From Zantedeschia hybrid cultivar (taxonomy: Eukaryota > Streptophyta > Magnoliopsida > Alismatales > Araceae), in the NCBI GenBank assembly GCA_030544215.1, contig JARZZO010000011.1:4450001-4514000 (forward strand): a DNA stretch of 64,000 nt. The letters are read 5' to 3'. Of this stretch, positions 1-10,076 are shown piece by piece (position 1 is the stretch's first letter; each line of letters begins with the position of its first letter). The notes beneath the pieces are model-generated. The model had not been told where the DNA came from, searched no databases, and worked only from the letters and a program-made list of their open reading frames with translations. A program made the position numbers and the translations under genes.

Positions 1-273
1 TTTGAGTAAGAGTAATCTGTACTAGTCTAACCGGATATCCGATGTCTTTCTCGGATATCCTCCGACTAAGAACGATTAAGAATATGTGTGTTTAAGTGAC
101 CGGTCTCATTAGTATGATCTCATCATAATCTGATCACTATAGCACATATTCACGGATTTCATTATGAAATGATAATTAATGCGATTTACACATAATGAAT
201 ATTATGCCATTATATTAATAAATGAACGAGATTTACATAGTCAGATTGGTTTGTAGGTCACCTAAAACTAACA
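1..273 (-). repeat. 3' LTR of the copia element (partial, cut by window edge)
   Basis: This is nearly identical and in the same orientation to 9344-9616, the outer end of the 5' LTR. On the minus strand it starts with TGTTAG directly after a purine-rich tract. Only the first 273 bases are inside the window. Confidence 0.9.
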
Positions 274-285
274 ATTTCCCACTTT
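274..285 (-). promoter_or_regulatory. Polypurine tract of the copia element
   Basis: On the minus strand this reads AAAGTGGGAAAT, directly before the TG that opens the 3' LTR. Plus-strand priming tracts of copia elements occupy this position. It lies just past the end of the RNase H remnant. Confidence 0.75.
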
Positions 286-1304
286 GATTAAAGCCAATCA
301 CCTTTATACAATAAACCTATAGACTCTAGGTGACGCTTAAACATAATTTGAGCTAACGGCTTTGTCAGTGGATCTGCTACATTATCGACGGATGGAACTC
401 TTTCTACTACTACATCTCCTCTGGGTAAGATGAAAGCGCCTCAGAATATCTTTCGATTTCTGATGAGACTACGGCTCTTTCAGTTGTGCAATAGTCCCAT
501 TGTTGTCGCACAACAGCGGAACATGATCAAGGATATAGGGAACTATGTCAAGGTCGGTGATGAACTTTTTCAACCACACTACTTCCTTGAAAACTTCAGC
601 TGCAGTGATATGCTCAGCTTTAGTCGTCGAATCTGCAGTGGTTATTTGATTGGAACTCTTCCAACAACTGCGCCTCCGTTCAAAGTAAACACGAATCCAG
701 ATGTAGACTTGCTATCATCTGGATCCGACTGGAAACTCGAGTCAGTAAAGCCTAGCAGTTCCAAGTCACCTCCTCCATAGACAAGAAACATATCCTTAGT
801 TCTTCTCAAGTACTTAAGGATACATTTCACTGCCTTCCAGTGCTCTTCGCCTGGATCAGCCTGTAATTTGCTCGTAACACTTAGAGCGAATACAACATCA
901 GGCCTTGTATATAGCATGGCATACATGATACATCCTATGGCAGAGGCATAGGGTATTCTATCTATGAGTACCCTCTCATCAGGAGTCTTAGGAGACTGCT
1001 CCTTTGAGAAACTAATTCCATGTCTCATCGATATGAGACCTCTCTTAGAATTTTCCATGCCAAACCTTTTGACTATGGTATCTATGTACAAGGATTGGGT
1101 CATTCCAAGCATCATCTTTGATCTATCTCTATAGATCTGTATTTCCAATACGTAGGATGCTTCTCCCAAATCCTTCATGGAGAAGTTTTTCGACAGCCAG
1201 ATCTTTACTGATGACATCATAGCTACATCATTTCCAATGAGTAGTATGTCATCTACGTAAAGAATTAAGAAGGTGACTGCACTCACACTGGTCTTCTTGT
1301 ACAC
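282..1304 (-). pseudogene. Copia reverse transcriptase C-terminal part and RNase H (broken)
   Basis: The minus-strand frame from 1304 contains the RT catalytic motif LYVDDILLIGND followed by KDLGEASYVL and a STSGFVFTLNGG segment, all typical of copia RT/RNase H. Past about 650 the frame is lost, but RNase H homology continues to about 282 in another frame (TADSTTKAEHITAAE, LLCDNNGTIAQLKEP, then VADPLTKPLAQIMFKRHLES near the end). An in-frame stop follows LKEP. The element's polyprotein would have ended just before the polypurine tract. No intact product is possible. Confidence 0.88.
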
Positions 1305-1900
1305 ATAAGGCTCATCTTCATTCTTAATGAAGTCATAAGACTTACAGCCTCGTCAAATCTTATGTTCCAGTTCCGGGAAGCCTGCTTCAGTCCATAAATG
1401 GACCTCTGAAGATTGCATACTTTATCTGGAGATTATTTGGATGTGAAGCCTTCTTGTTGTATCATATACACCTCTTCCTTAAGGTTACCATTGAGGAAGG
1501 CAGTCTTCACATCCATCTGTCAGATTTCATAATCAAAATGTGCAGCAATGGCGAGTAGAACTCTGATCGACTTTATCATGGCAACTGGTGAGAAAGTCTC
1601 GTCATAGTTAATTCCTTGCCTTTGACGATATCCCTTTGCCACCAACCTTGTCTTATAAGTGTCGATTCGTCCATCAGCACCGATTTTTCTCTTAAAGATC
1701 CACTTGCAACCGATGGGTACAATACCCTCGGGCAAGTCCTCCAAGTTCCAAACTTGGTTGGTATACATAGACTGGATTTCTGAGTTCATGGCTTCTCGCC
1801 ATTTTTCGGCTTCTGGGCCTTCTATGGCTTCCTGATAGGTTTTAAGATCATAATCCTCATTATATTCTACCTTAGACTCACCTTTAGCGATATGTCTCAC
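1305..1900 (-). pseudogene. Copia reverse transcriptase N-terminal part (broken)
   Basis: An open stretch at 1520-1900 on the minus strand holds EAMNSEIQSMYTNQVWNLED, GCKWIFKRKIGADGRIDTYK, ARLVAKGY-like and ETFSPVAMIKSIR motifs, the start of a copia RT domain. At 1305-1519 the homology goes on (TAFLNGNLKEEVYMIQ, SIYGLKQASRNWNIRFDEAV) but with a stop codon and a frameshift near 1335 before the catalytic YVDD block. It was one polyprotein with the segments on either side. Confidence 0.87.
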
Positions 1901-2350
1901 ATATCGTTCGGGTAGTCTGGGTACTCTACCAGATCTACTAGGTTCATGTGTGTGTACCTGAACAGATTCAGGAACTGATATCTCATCTGATGATAGTGCA
2001 GCTGTTTAGGGATCTGGAACTTCTTCCAGTACTATTTTACTCCCACTGTCTTTCTGGAGAAGGTATTCCTCTTCCAGGAATACAGCTTTCCTGGCGACAA
2101 ACACCTTTTATTTACCAGAATGGTAAAAATAGTATCCAATGGTTTTTTTTGGACATCCTACAAACCTGTATTTATCAGTTCGTGATTTCAGCTTGACTGG
2201 ATCATGCCTCTTTACATGATCAGAACAACCTCAGACTTTAACATGTTTAAATTCTGGTTTCCTGCCTTTCCATATCTCATATGAAGTAGAGGCCACAGAT
2301 TTGCTGGGTACTCTGTTCAGTAGGTATGTTGCTGAATCTAGAGCATACCC
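1901..2350 (-). pseudogene. Copia linker between integrase and RT (heavily decayed)
   Basis: No sustained open frame remains here on the minus strand. Short fragments fit the poorly conserved integrase C-terminal region and the linker that precedes RT in copia polyproteins. The assignment rests mainly on position between clear integrase and RT remnants. The plus-strand frame at 1948-2196 shows no family features and is treated as chance. Confidence 0.55.
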
Positions 2351-2722
2351 CTAGAGGGACACTGGTAATCCCGAAAAGCTCATCATGGATCGCACCATGT
2401 CCGACAAGGTGCGATACCTCCTTTCTGATACACCATTCATCTGTGGTGTATATGGAGGGGTTAACTGAGAAAGGATACCATTATCCTTTAAGAATTGTGT
2501 GAAATTAGTACTCAAGTATTCTCCTCTTCGATCTGATCGAAGAGCTTTAATATTCTTTCCTAACTGGTTCTCTACCTCATTCTTAAATTCCTTGAACTTC
2601 TCAAATGCTTCCGACTTGTACTTCATTAAGTACACATAGCCGAATCTTGAGAAGTCATCGGTGAAACGTGATGAAGTATGAATAGCCTCCTTTGGCTTGG
2701 GTGGACATGAGACTACATACAT
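2351..2722 (-). pseudogene. Copia integrase catalytic core fragment
   Basis: The minus-strand frame encodes DDFSRFGYVYLMKYKSEAFE, then ALRSDRRGEYLS and a PYTPQMNGVSERRYRTL block. These supply the three acidic residues of the retroviral integrase D,D(35)E core: the Asp of DDFSR, the Asp of RSDRRGEY and the Glu of NGVSERR. The fragment stops soon after SMMSFSGLP. The HHCC zinc-finger part lies in the next fragment at higher coordinates, with the joining segment out of frame. Confidence 0.9.
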
Positions 2723-2861
2723 CCGAATGTATTAGTTCCAGAATGTCTTTGGCACGTTCTCCATATCCAGTAAATGGAGATTTTACCATCTTTCCCATAA
2801 GACAGGATTCACATGTCGCAAACGATTCATAATCGAATGCTGTTAAGTAACCATGCTTGTG

Positions 2862-3092
2862 CTACTTTTGCAACCTGTTTTCGTCATTGTGCCCAAGTCT
2901 ACAATGCCACATGTAGGCTTGGTTCACACAATTCTTGCTCTTCTTAAAAGCATTATCAATATGAAGATTGTAATAAGAAACATCTAAGAGATATAGACCG
3001 TTGACTAAAGATGCTGAAACTATTGATTTATTACCATAATAAATTGAACAACTTCTATTTTCAATAGTCAACCTATATCTTATCTTGTCCAA
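2862..3092 (-). pseudogene. Copia GAG-pre-integrase / integrase zinc-finger fragment
   Basis: The minus-strand frame ends with MWHCRLGHNDENRLQK, the signature of the GAG-pre-integrase region (HCRLGH) that precedes the integrase core in copia polyproteins. Between this and 3162 the frame is disrupted. Position between protease and integrase agrees with the copia order. Confidence 0.8.
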
Positions 3093-3161
3093 ACAAGATA
3101 TTGATATGATGTTCTTTATTCTGCTAGGAACATAATAACAATCCTCTAAAAGTAAGGCGTC

Positions 3162-3437
3162 TCATGATGGAAGCTTGAGGTTTGTTGTCCCAACAGCAAT
3201 CGCCGCAACTTTTGCGCCGTTTCCTAGCCTCAATTCCACCTCGCCTTGTCTCAACTTGCGTTTACTTGTCAGCATTTGCACATCATGACAGATATGAGAA
3301 GCACATCCGGTATCCAATACCCAAGACATAGAATCTCTAACTGACAAGTTAATATCTATCATATAAATATCTGAAGCTTCAGACGGCTTTACCTTTCCAT
3401 GAGTTTTATTGTTAAGGAACTCCTTGCAGTTCCTCTT
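3162..3437 (-). pseudogene. Copia aspartic protease fragment
   Basis: The minus-strand frame contains SWVLDTGCASHICHD. DTG is the aspartic protease active-site triad and the following SHIC is typical of plant copia proteases. LRLGNGAKVAAIAVGT follows as expected. The sequence is continuous with the gag zinc-knuckle remnant upstream (3438-3692) except for an in-frame stop. The protease end is lost. Confidence 0.85.
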
Positions 3438-3692
3438 CTAGTGACCATATTGCTTATAATAGAAGCAGTCACCATTTACTACTCTTTTGCCTTTGTCCTT
3501 CGATCTTTTATCGATAGCTATCATCTCTGCGTCAAGGGCATCCAATGCCGGTTCAGCAGGAGGATCAGCTCTAAGGACATAACCAATGTGTTCAGATTTG
3601 AAGACATTCTTTAAGTTTCTGAACCAATCCGAGTAGATCAGGTAAGTCAAAAGGGCATCAAGTATGCCACGGAGTGGGTTATTCGACGACAT
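3438..3692 (-). pseudogene. Copia gag remnant with internal deletion and damaged zinc knuckle
   Basis: The minus-strand frame starts with MSSNNPL and has a Gag N-terminal stretch (DWFRNLKNVFKSEHIGYVL), then jumps within 84 codons to the basic segment and zinc knuckle. The central Gag region is therefore deleted; family Gags are usually over 200 residues. The knuckle should read C-x2-C-x4-H-x4-C. Here the second Cys is Tyr and the Trp after the His is a TAG stop. Both fit G-to-A changes, as expected from deamination of methylated cytosines in silenced plant elements. Confidence 0.8.
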
Positions 3693-4234
3693 AATTCCCT
3701 ACAGGCGATAAGTAAAATCTATTTAGTAGATGTTCAATTATTAAAATTTAAAACAAGACATGATCTTTTGTTCAAGTTTAACTCCCACTAATTTTTGATG
3801 GACTGTATAACCCCCAGTTATACAGAACGGGAGACGCCGACAGTCTCATAGTGGGGATCAGAATCTCAATGACTTGCACTACAGTCTTGTGGATAGCACA
3901 ACAAATTGTAATACAATCAAAGAGCACCCAACTCATGGGACTTGCAACTCCTTGTAATATCTGATCATAGTTTTTGTCCCTAGAGATTTAATGGCCTTGT
4001 AGATAGCACAACAAACCATTAATTCTGGTCTAAGTTAACTATCGTTACGCAACGAGCATAGATTTGCATGCAGCCCTTGTGGATAGCACAACAAAGCTAC
4101 ATGGTTCTTCTACCCCGATCATATAGGCATCTAATGCCATAGCCACCGTCTCTCCTCCCAATTAAGCAGGCCTTGTGGATAGCACAACAAACTTGCCTAA
4201 AGTGATTCGAATCCTATGACTATAACGATTGTGG
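3693..4234 (-). other. Copia leader segment next to gag, with four shared-loop hairpins
   Basis: No coding frame is visible. On the minus strand (element sense) this is the untranslated leader just before gag. It contains four copies of a 20-base core, TTTGTTGTGCTATCCACAAG (one copy has CTA for CCA), at 3886-3905, 3996-4015, 4076-4095 and 4172-4191. Each is flanked by its own short inverted repeat, so each can form a stem-loop. A further simple hairpin (stem TGTATAAC) lies at 3804-3824. See the findings for the pairing details. Confidence 0.75.
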
Positions 4235-5704
4235 TGTTAATTTTAGGTGGCCTACAAGTCAATCTGACTATGTAAATCTCGTTCATTTATTAATATAATG
4301 ACATAATATTCATTATGTGTAAATCGCATTAATTATCGTTTCATAATGAAGTCCGTCAATATGTACTATAGTGATCAGATTATGATGAGATCATACTAAT
4401 GAGACTGATCACTTAAACACACATATTCTTAATCGTTCATAGTCGGAGGATATCCGAGAAGGACATCGGACATCCGGTTAGACTAGTACAGATTACTCCT
4501 GCTCATATGATGAGAGTGATTGATCTCATAAGTCACTTATGTGGAGACACTAAGGCGAATCTGTAGGTACTCATTGGAGAATGAGTTCACTGAACTGATC
4601 CGACTGAATCGTTGGATGGTATTGTACCTCACTGTTAACCAGCTTGATTCTATTGTCGCAGTTGCGTGGATGGTCTTCGGACCTGAGACACCAAGGACAC
4701 CTTATCGGTGGACTTCTGTGCTTTGACCTTGGTTTACGAATCTCTAGCCACGGGATTCTAATACGCCAAGGATTAGGTACAGCGGAATACCGTCGAAGGG
4801 AATTGTGTGTCAATAAGGAATCATTCGCTCTCGGTACTTAGAGAGAGAATGCTCTAGGAAGGATGCACGAAAGTCCCTGGTCAGGGCGGACGATAATATC
4901 GAGAAAAGAGTTTTTCGGTATTCATCAACGGCATCCAATCCAAGTGAGTCGACCGGTTAGGGTTTGACAGCTCACCATGCCCTGAGTTGACTCGAGAGCA
5001 TTGTACGAATGAAGGATTATATCCACGCGGTAACTGTCGGCGGAAAGGTTCCAAGAGTGGGTTACTTAACCCCAATACCTTCCGGATTCACGCGGTATTG
5101 CTTGGCACCCAACGTAATCGGAGGCCCGGTGGGATTGTTGGGCCATTAACTGGACTGGTACTTAGACCTAGACGGTAACATGCAAATGATTCTCAAGGCG
5201 ATGGATAAATAAGTGGATTTTATACAAACCGGCGGTTTTTATGAAAAATCGCGCGGTTAGTATAAAACATAGCGAACGGGCTGAGCAGGCCAAGCTGCTG
5301 CTAACCCTAGCCGCCCCTCCTCTGTTTCTCTCTCTCTTTGGCGTCCAGACAGATCTAGATCTGCTCCGTCGCTTCTCCGAATCCCGTTCGACGGGAAATT
5401 GTCCGCACGTTGCAGCGATCGTTGCGGCGACCGGCGGAGGTTTCGTGCGCTGCGAAGAACGAGGAACGCGAGGATATCCGTCGCGGGGAGGATCGCGTGG
5501 ACTTCGCTAGAGGCCGGGAATTTGCGTGGCTTGCGGTGTCGCACCGACGGAACCGAACGGTTGCAGATTCGAATCCGCACACGGTGAGAATCGATTATCC
5601 GATAATCGTAGTTTTTAGTTTTTCGAAACGGGAAAACGGATCGCTGTTTAATATTTTATTTTTCGTTGCGTAAGCGATCCGGAGAAACCCGGAAAATCCC
5701 AACA
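4235..5704 (+). repeat. Solo LTR of the same copia family, in inverted orientation
   Basis: The sequence runs from TGTTAATTTTAGG to AATCCCAACA and is the reverse complement of the 5' LTR at 8066-9616, apart from scattered changes and about 75 bases missing (present at about 8640-8715 in the other copy). The flanking five bases are TGTGG (4230-4234) and GGTGG (5705-5709), which agree at four of five positions and may be a decayed target duplication. No primer-binding site follows it and no polypurine tract precedes it, so it is best read as a solo LTR inserted into the leader of the minus-strand element. Confidence 0.8.
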
Positions 5705-8044
5705 GGTGGACCACGCGGTAAGTTCTCAACTACTCGCGTTACGACTTAGAGTTTATCTGAGGGTATTTAGATAACTTTTATCTTGGTCTCTCCTAGGTGA
5801 TAGTATATAAATATATCGTATATATTTACTAAATATTATACCTGCTTTGATTCATAATCAAAAGAAAATAACGCATCACATACATGTCTTTGGTGTGGTC
5901 ATGGATAGCACAGTGGGTTTGACTGGAGCCACCAGTCAAACGCACACACAATCTAACATAACATTTACATTAGATAAACCTACAAACACATAGGCAAAAG
6001 ATCTCCATCTTTTCGCCTTCCTGGTTGCAGTTATGGATCGTCCTCGCTCCTTACTCGGCTACCTCGATTAGATTACATTAATTCTAAAATTACAAGTAAA
6101 TTGAAGAAAGTCTTATGGCGAGTACAAGAGAGAGGAAGGTAGAAGTATATCGGAGTATGAGAGAGGGAGAGATACGCAGATCTCTATTTATTAACAATTA
6201 ATAAACAATCATACATCTACGATCCACACAATCCATTCATCACATGAATAACAATCCATTCATCACATAAATAATTAATTAAGTGCATGTCCATGACCAC
6301 GGTGTGTTTTAAACATCCACACATGATATAGCCATCACATGTCTAAAATAAAAGAGTTTTCAAAATAAATAATTTTAGCTTTCAAAAGACGTGGGATCCA
6401 ATCAAAATTAGTATTTGAATTTTGAAACCACTTTTAATTAAATTAATCATGCAATCAAATCAAATTTAAAAGCATTAAAACACACATCATATGTGCACAC
6501 ACTCCAAATTAATAATTCTAGATTATTCCATGCAAACTAGAACAATTCTAATAATCTAACATTTAAATTAAACCTCATTAATAATCTAACAATTAGACTA
6601 TTAATAACTAATCTAACTCTTAGACCAGTCCAACAAAATTAATTAACAATTTAACACTTAAATTATTAATTAACTCTAATGATTAATTAACTACTAATCT
6701 AATTCTTAGATTAGTTAATTAATATTAATTAATAATTTAACACTTAAATAATTAATTAACTCTAATTAATTAATAACTATAATCTAACAATTAGATTAGT
6801 TAATTTAAAATTAATTATTAATTTAACACTTAAATTAACAATTAACCTTAATTAATTAATAATTACTAATCTAACAATTAGATTAGAAGATTTATGTTAA
6901 TTATTAATTATAACCCTTAAATTAATAACTAACAATTAATCATTAAAGACTACTAATTTAACACTTAAATTAGACATCTAAGTTAAATTAATAACTAACT
7001 CAAATATTAATTAACAATTAGTTGAAATAATACTTAATAATCTAACTATTAGATTAATAATTATTAATTACCAATTTAACCATTAAATTAGTTTTATTAA
7101 AATTAATTATTAGTTTAACCATTAAACTAACAATTAACATAAATCAATTAACAACTAAATGTTAATCAAAAAATCGATTCAAAAATCATTAATTAAAGGC
7201 CCAATTAAATGAAATAGAACAATAAAATTAAATTTCAAAACAATTTTTAAAATTTAAAAATTAGTTCAAATTTTATTTATAATTTAAAAGGACTCATTGG
7301 GGTTTAATGTGGGATTAAAGGGGTTGGGGTTATTAATTAACATGGGCCCAGCCCATTAATCCCGAGCCAGGCTCGGACCCTGCTGAGCCAGGGTCGAACC
7401 ACGTGCCACCCTGGGTTCGGCCCGGGCCAACAGGGAACCCGGCCCGTCCTTGGCCGGTCGGACCGGCACGATGGGGGGCCGGCCCCTTTCCTTCCCCAAC
7501 CCGACAGCCCACCTGGTTGCAGAAACCCTAGATGGGTTGCAGGCCGCCGCCGGCCGGCCCCTCGGCGCCGCCGGCCCCGACCGGCGATGCCCCCGGCGCC
7601 GGCGACGTGCCCGACGCCGGCAGGGCCGTTGGCAGTGGCCAAACAACATCCAACCGAGCCCCTTTAAAAACCCCAAAAACTGATGTTTCAAGATGTTCAG
7701 GGTATCCAAAACCGAATTTTGGGCTAGATTCAGTAGCGCTCCAAGGCCACTTTAGCGTCGGCTATGATGCCCGGTGGATGGTGATGACTATCGTCTTGGG
7801 GTTCCGGGGTCCTGTCTCGCCATCCCAACACTTGGGAAGCGTGTACGCAGTCGCCGAAAAGTCCCGGTTCATCATCTCATGAAGAACACCATAACACCCC
7901 AAATAAAATCTAAAAAATCACATAAAAATAATCTAATTATTTGTGTTCATCTTAAGAACACTATTCCGTCATTTTAATCGGATTAAACGCATGAAATAAC
8001 TCATGAAAAATTAATTTGGAGATCGAAACGGGACGAGAAACAGT
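5705..8044 (-). other. Copia leader, distal part (AT-rich, with one GC-rich block)
   Basis: This lies between the solo LTR and the primer-binding site. 6160-7330 is very AT-rich and built from AATTAATTAAC-like words. 7330-7660 is an abrupt GC-rich block with overlapping open frames on both strands (for example 7356-7709 minus, an Arg-rich 117-residue frame) and no family features, so I do not call a gene there. A copy of the 10-base loop found in the leader hairpins occurs at about 5893-5902 without matching stems, beside a perfect 10-base-pair hairpin (stem GTTTGACTGG) at about 5917-5941. Confidence 0.6.
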
Positions 8045-8064
8045 GGAACCTGCCTCTAATACCA
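8045..8064 (-). promoter_or_regulatory. Primer-binding site of the copia element
   Basis: On the minus strand this reads TGGTATTAGAGGCAGG, one base after the LTR terminus CCCAACA. Plant copia elements use TGGTATCAGAGC, complementary to initiator Met-tRNA; the match is clear with small changes. It marks 8066-9616 as the 5' LTR of a minus-strand element. Confidence 0.85.
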
Positions 8065-8065
8065 C

Positions 8066-9616
8066 TGTTGGGTTCTCGGGTTTCTCCGGATCTCACGCGC
8101 AGCGGAAAATAAAATAAAAAACAGAGATCCGTTCCCGTTTCGAGAAACTAAAAACTACGATTATCGGATAATCGATTCTCACCGTGTGCGGATTCGAATC
8201 CGCAACCGTTCGGTTCCGTCGGTGCGACACCGCAACCCGCGCAAGCGCCCGGCCTCTAGCGGAGTCCACGCGATCCTCCCCGCGACGGATATCTTCACGT
8301 TCCTCATTCTTCGCAGCCCACGAAATCTCTGCCGGTCGCCGCAATGATCGCCGTAACGCGCGGACGACTTCCCGTCGAACGGGATTCGGAGAACCGGCGG
8401 AACATTTCTAGATCTATCTGGACGCTAGAGAGAGAGAGAAACTGAGGAGGGACGGCTAGGGTTAGCAGCAGCTTGGCCTGCTCAGCCCGTTCGCTATGTT
8501 TTATACTAACCGCGCAACTTTTCATAAAAACCCCCGGTAGTATAAAATACACTTATTTATCTATCGCCTTGAGAATCATTTGCGTGTGACCCTCTAGGCC
8601 CAATTACCAGTCCAATTAATGGCCCAACAAGCCCAGTGACTCCTCACTGACTTTATTAATCAATTAATAATCATTTATTAATTAATTAATCAATCAAATT
8701 GATGTCGCACATCGAATTCGACCGGGCCTCCGATCACGTTGGGTGCCAAGCAACACCGCGTGAACCCGGAAGGTATCGGGGTTAAGTAACCCACTCTTGG
8801 AACCTTTCCGCCGACAGTTACCGCGTGGATATAATCATTCATTCGTACAATGCTCTTGAGTCAACTCAGGATATGGCGAGCTGTCAAATCCTAACCGGTC
8901 GACTCACTTGGATTGGATGCCGTTGATGAATACCGGAAAACTCATTTCTCAATATTATCGTCCGCCCTGGCCAGGGACTTTCGTGCATCCTTCCTAGAGC
9001 ATTCTCTCTCTAAGTACCGAGAGCGAATGATTCCTTATTGACACACAATTCCCTTCGACGGTATTCCGCTGTACCAAATCCTTTGCGTTTTAGAATCCCG
9101 TAGCTAGAGATTCGTAAACCAAGGTCAAAGCACAGAAGTCCACCGACAAGGTGTCTTTGGTGTCTCAGGTCCGAGGACCATCCACGCAACTGCGACAATA
9201 GAATCAAGCTAGTTGACAGTGAGGTACAATACCATCCAGCGATTCAGTCGGATCAGTTCAGGGAACTCATTCTCCAATGAGCACCTACATATTCGCCTTA
9301 GTGTCTCCACACAAGTGACTTATGAGATCAGTCACCCTCATCATTTGAGTAAGAGTAATCTGTACTAGTCTAACCGGATATCCGATGTCTTTCTCGGATA
9401 TCCTCCGACTAAGAACGATTAAGAATATGTGTGTTTAAGTGATCAGTCTCATTAGTATGATCTCATCATAATCTGATCACTATAGCACATATTCACGGAC
9501 TTCATTATGAAATGATAATTAATGCGATTTACACATAATGAATATTATGCCATTATATTAATAAATGAACGAGATTTACATAGTCAGATTGGCTTGTAGG
9601 CCATCTAAAACTAACA
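8066..9616 (-). repeat. 5' LTR of the copia element
   Basis: The LTR is 1551 bases and runs on the minus strand from TGTTAGTTTTAG (9616) to CCCAACA (8066), the usual TG...CA ends. It matches the 3' LTR at 1-273 and, inverted, the solo LTR at 4235-5704. It holds an 18-base perfect palindrome, TGCGGATTCGAATCCGCA, near 8187-8204. Small open frames inside it are not genes. Confidence 0.88.
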
Positions 9617-9621
9617 CTAAC

Positions 9622-10076
9622 ATCCCGTCATACAGTGGTCCATTTGACAACTTCACATTTTGTGGGACATGGACTACCAAGATCTCCGGGAAAAAAGGTC
9701 ATTCTTCCAAGGTAGTACTGGCCAAAGGTGCCCCGTAAGGCCGAATGATCATCTATTACATATCCTTCCTTATCTCGGATAGCCTCTGATCAAGCTCCAG
9801 AGTTGACATAGTAGTCACAACAGAACCCCCCTCAGCCTCTGTCGGATGGGAATCAGACGAAGTATTGTCAAGTTCAGTCGTAGGCGTCCACTAGTGTAGA
9901 CCCTGCAGTAGAGTCGAGCTCAGAGTCAGAGCACCTTCCGTCTGACCGAGAGACAAGGTGGGTGTAACCCTCGGCTCAAGTTCCTCTTGCCCGGACTGTC
10001 CCCTCGTCACAGGTCCACGGTGAGCCATAGTTGCGTCATTTCCTACAGACGGCGCCAAGTGATGCAGCCGAGGCAT
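9622..10076 (-). pseudogene. Ty3/gypsy (Tat/Ogre-type) leader and gag remnant, split by the copia insertion
   Basis: On the minus strand, TTGGCGCCGTCTGTAGGA (10041-10058) is the leader motif found just downstream of the 5' LTR in many plant gypsy elements. A Met start (MAHRGP) and a Gag-like N-terminal frame follow. Farther on, in decayed frames, come a PFFPEILVVHVPQNVKLSNG stretch and PLYDGM, which resemble the segment before the gag core of Tat-type elements. The similarity stops exactly at the copia LTR end (9616), so the copia element probably inserted into this gag. Confidence 0.6.

Larger units (their letters stand above)
1..9616 (-). mobile_element. Decayed Ty1/copia LTR retrotransposon, interrupted by an opposite-facing solo LTR
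   Basis: Read on the minus strand, the order is 5' LTR (8066-9616), primer-binding site, long leader, gag, protease, integrase, reverse transcriptase, RNase H, polypurine tract, 3' LTR (1-273, cut by the window edge). Protease before integrase before RT is the copia order. The visible 3' LTR differs from the matching part of the 5' LTR at about 6 of 273 positions, all transitions, so the element is moderately young although every coding frame is broken. A five-base candidate target duplication, CTAAC, follows the outer end at 9617-9621; its partner lies outside the window. The RT motifs resemble Tork/Angela-type copia elements, but I cannot fix the lineage by eye. Confidence 0.88.

Noticed and set aside
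5555..5590. tRNA-like T-arm (GATTCGAATCC) in the LTR
   Set aside because: No acceptor, D or anticodon arms surround it; it is a palindrome shared by the LTR copies.
5893..5902. Fifth copy of the leader hairpin
   Set aside because: Only the 10-base loop word matches; flanking bases do not pair, so it may be chance.
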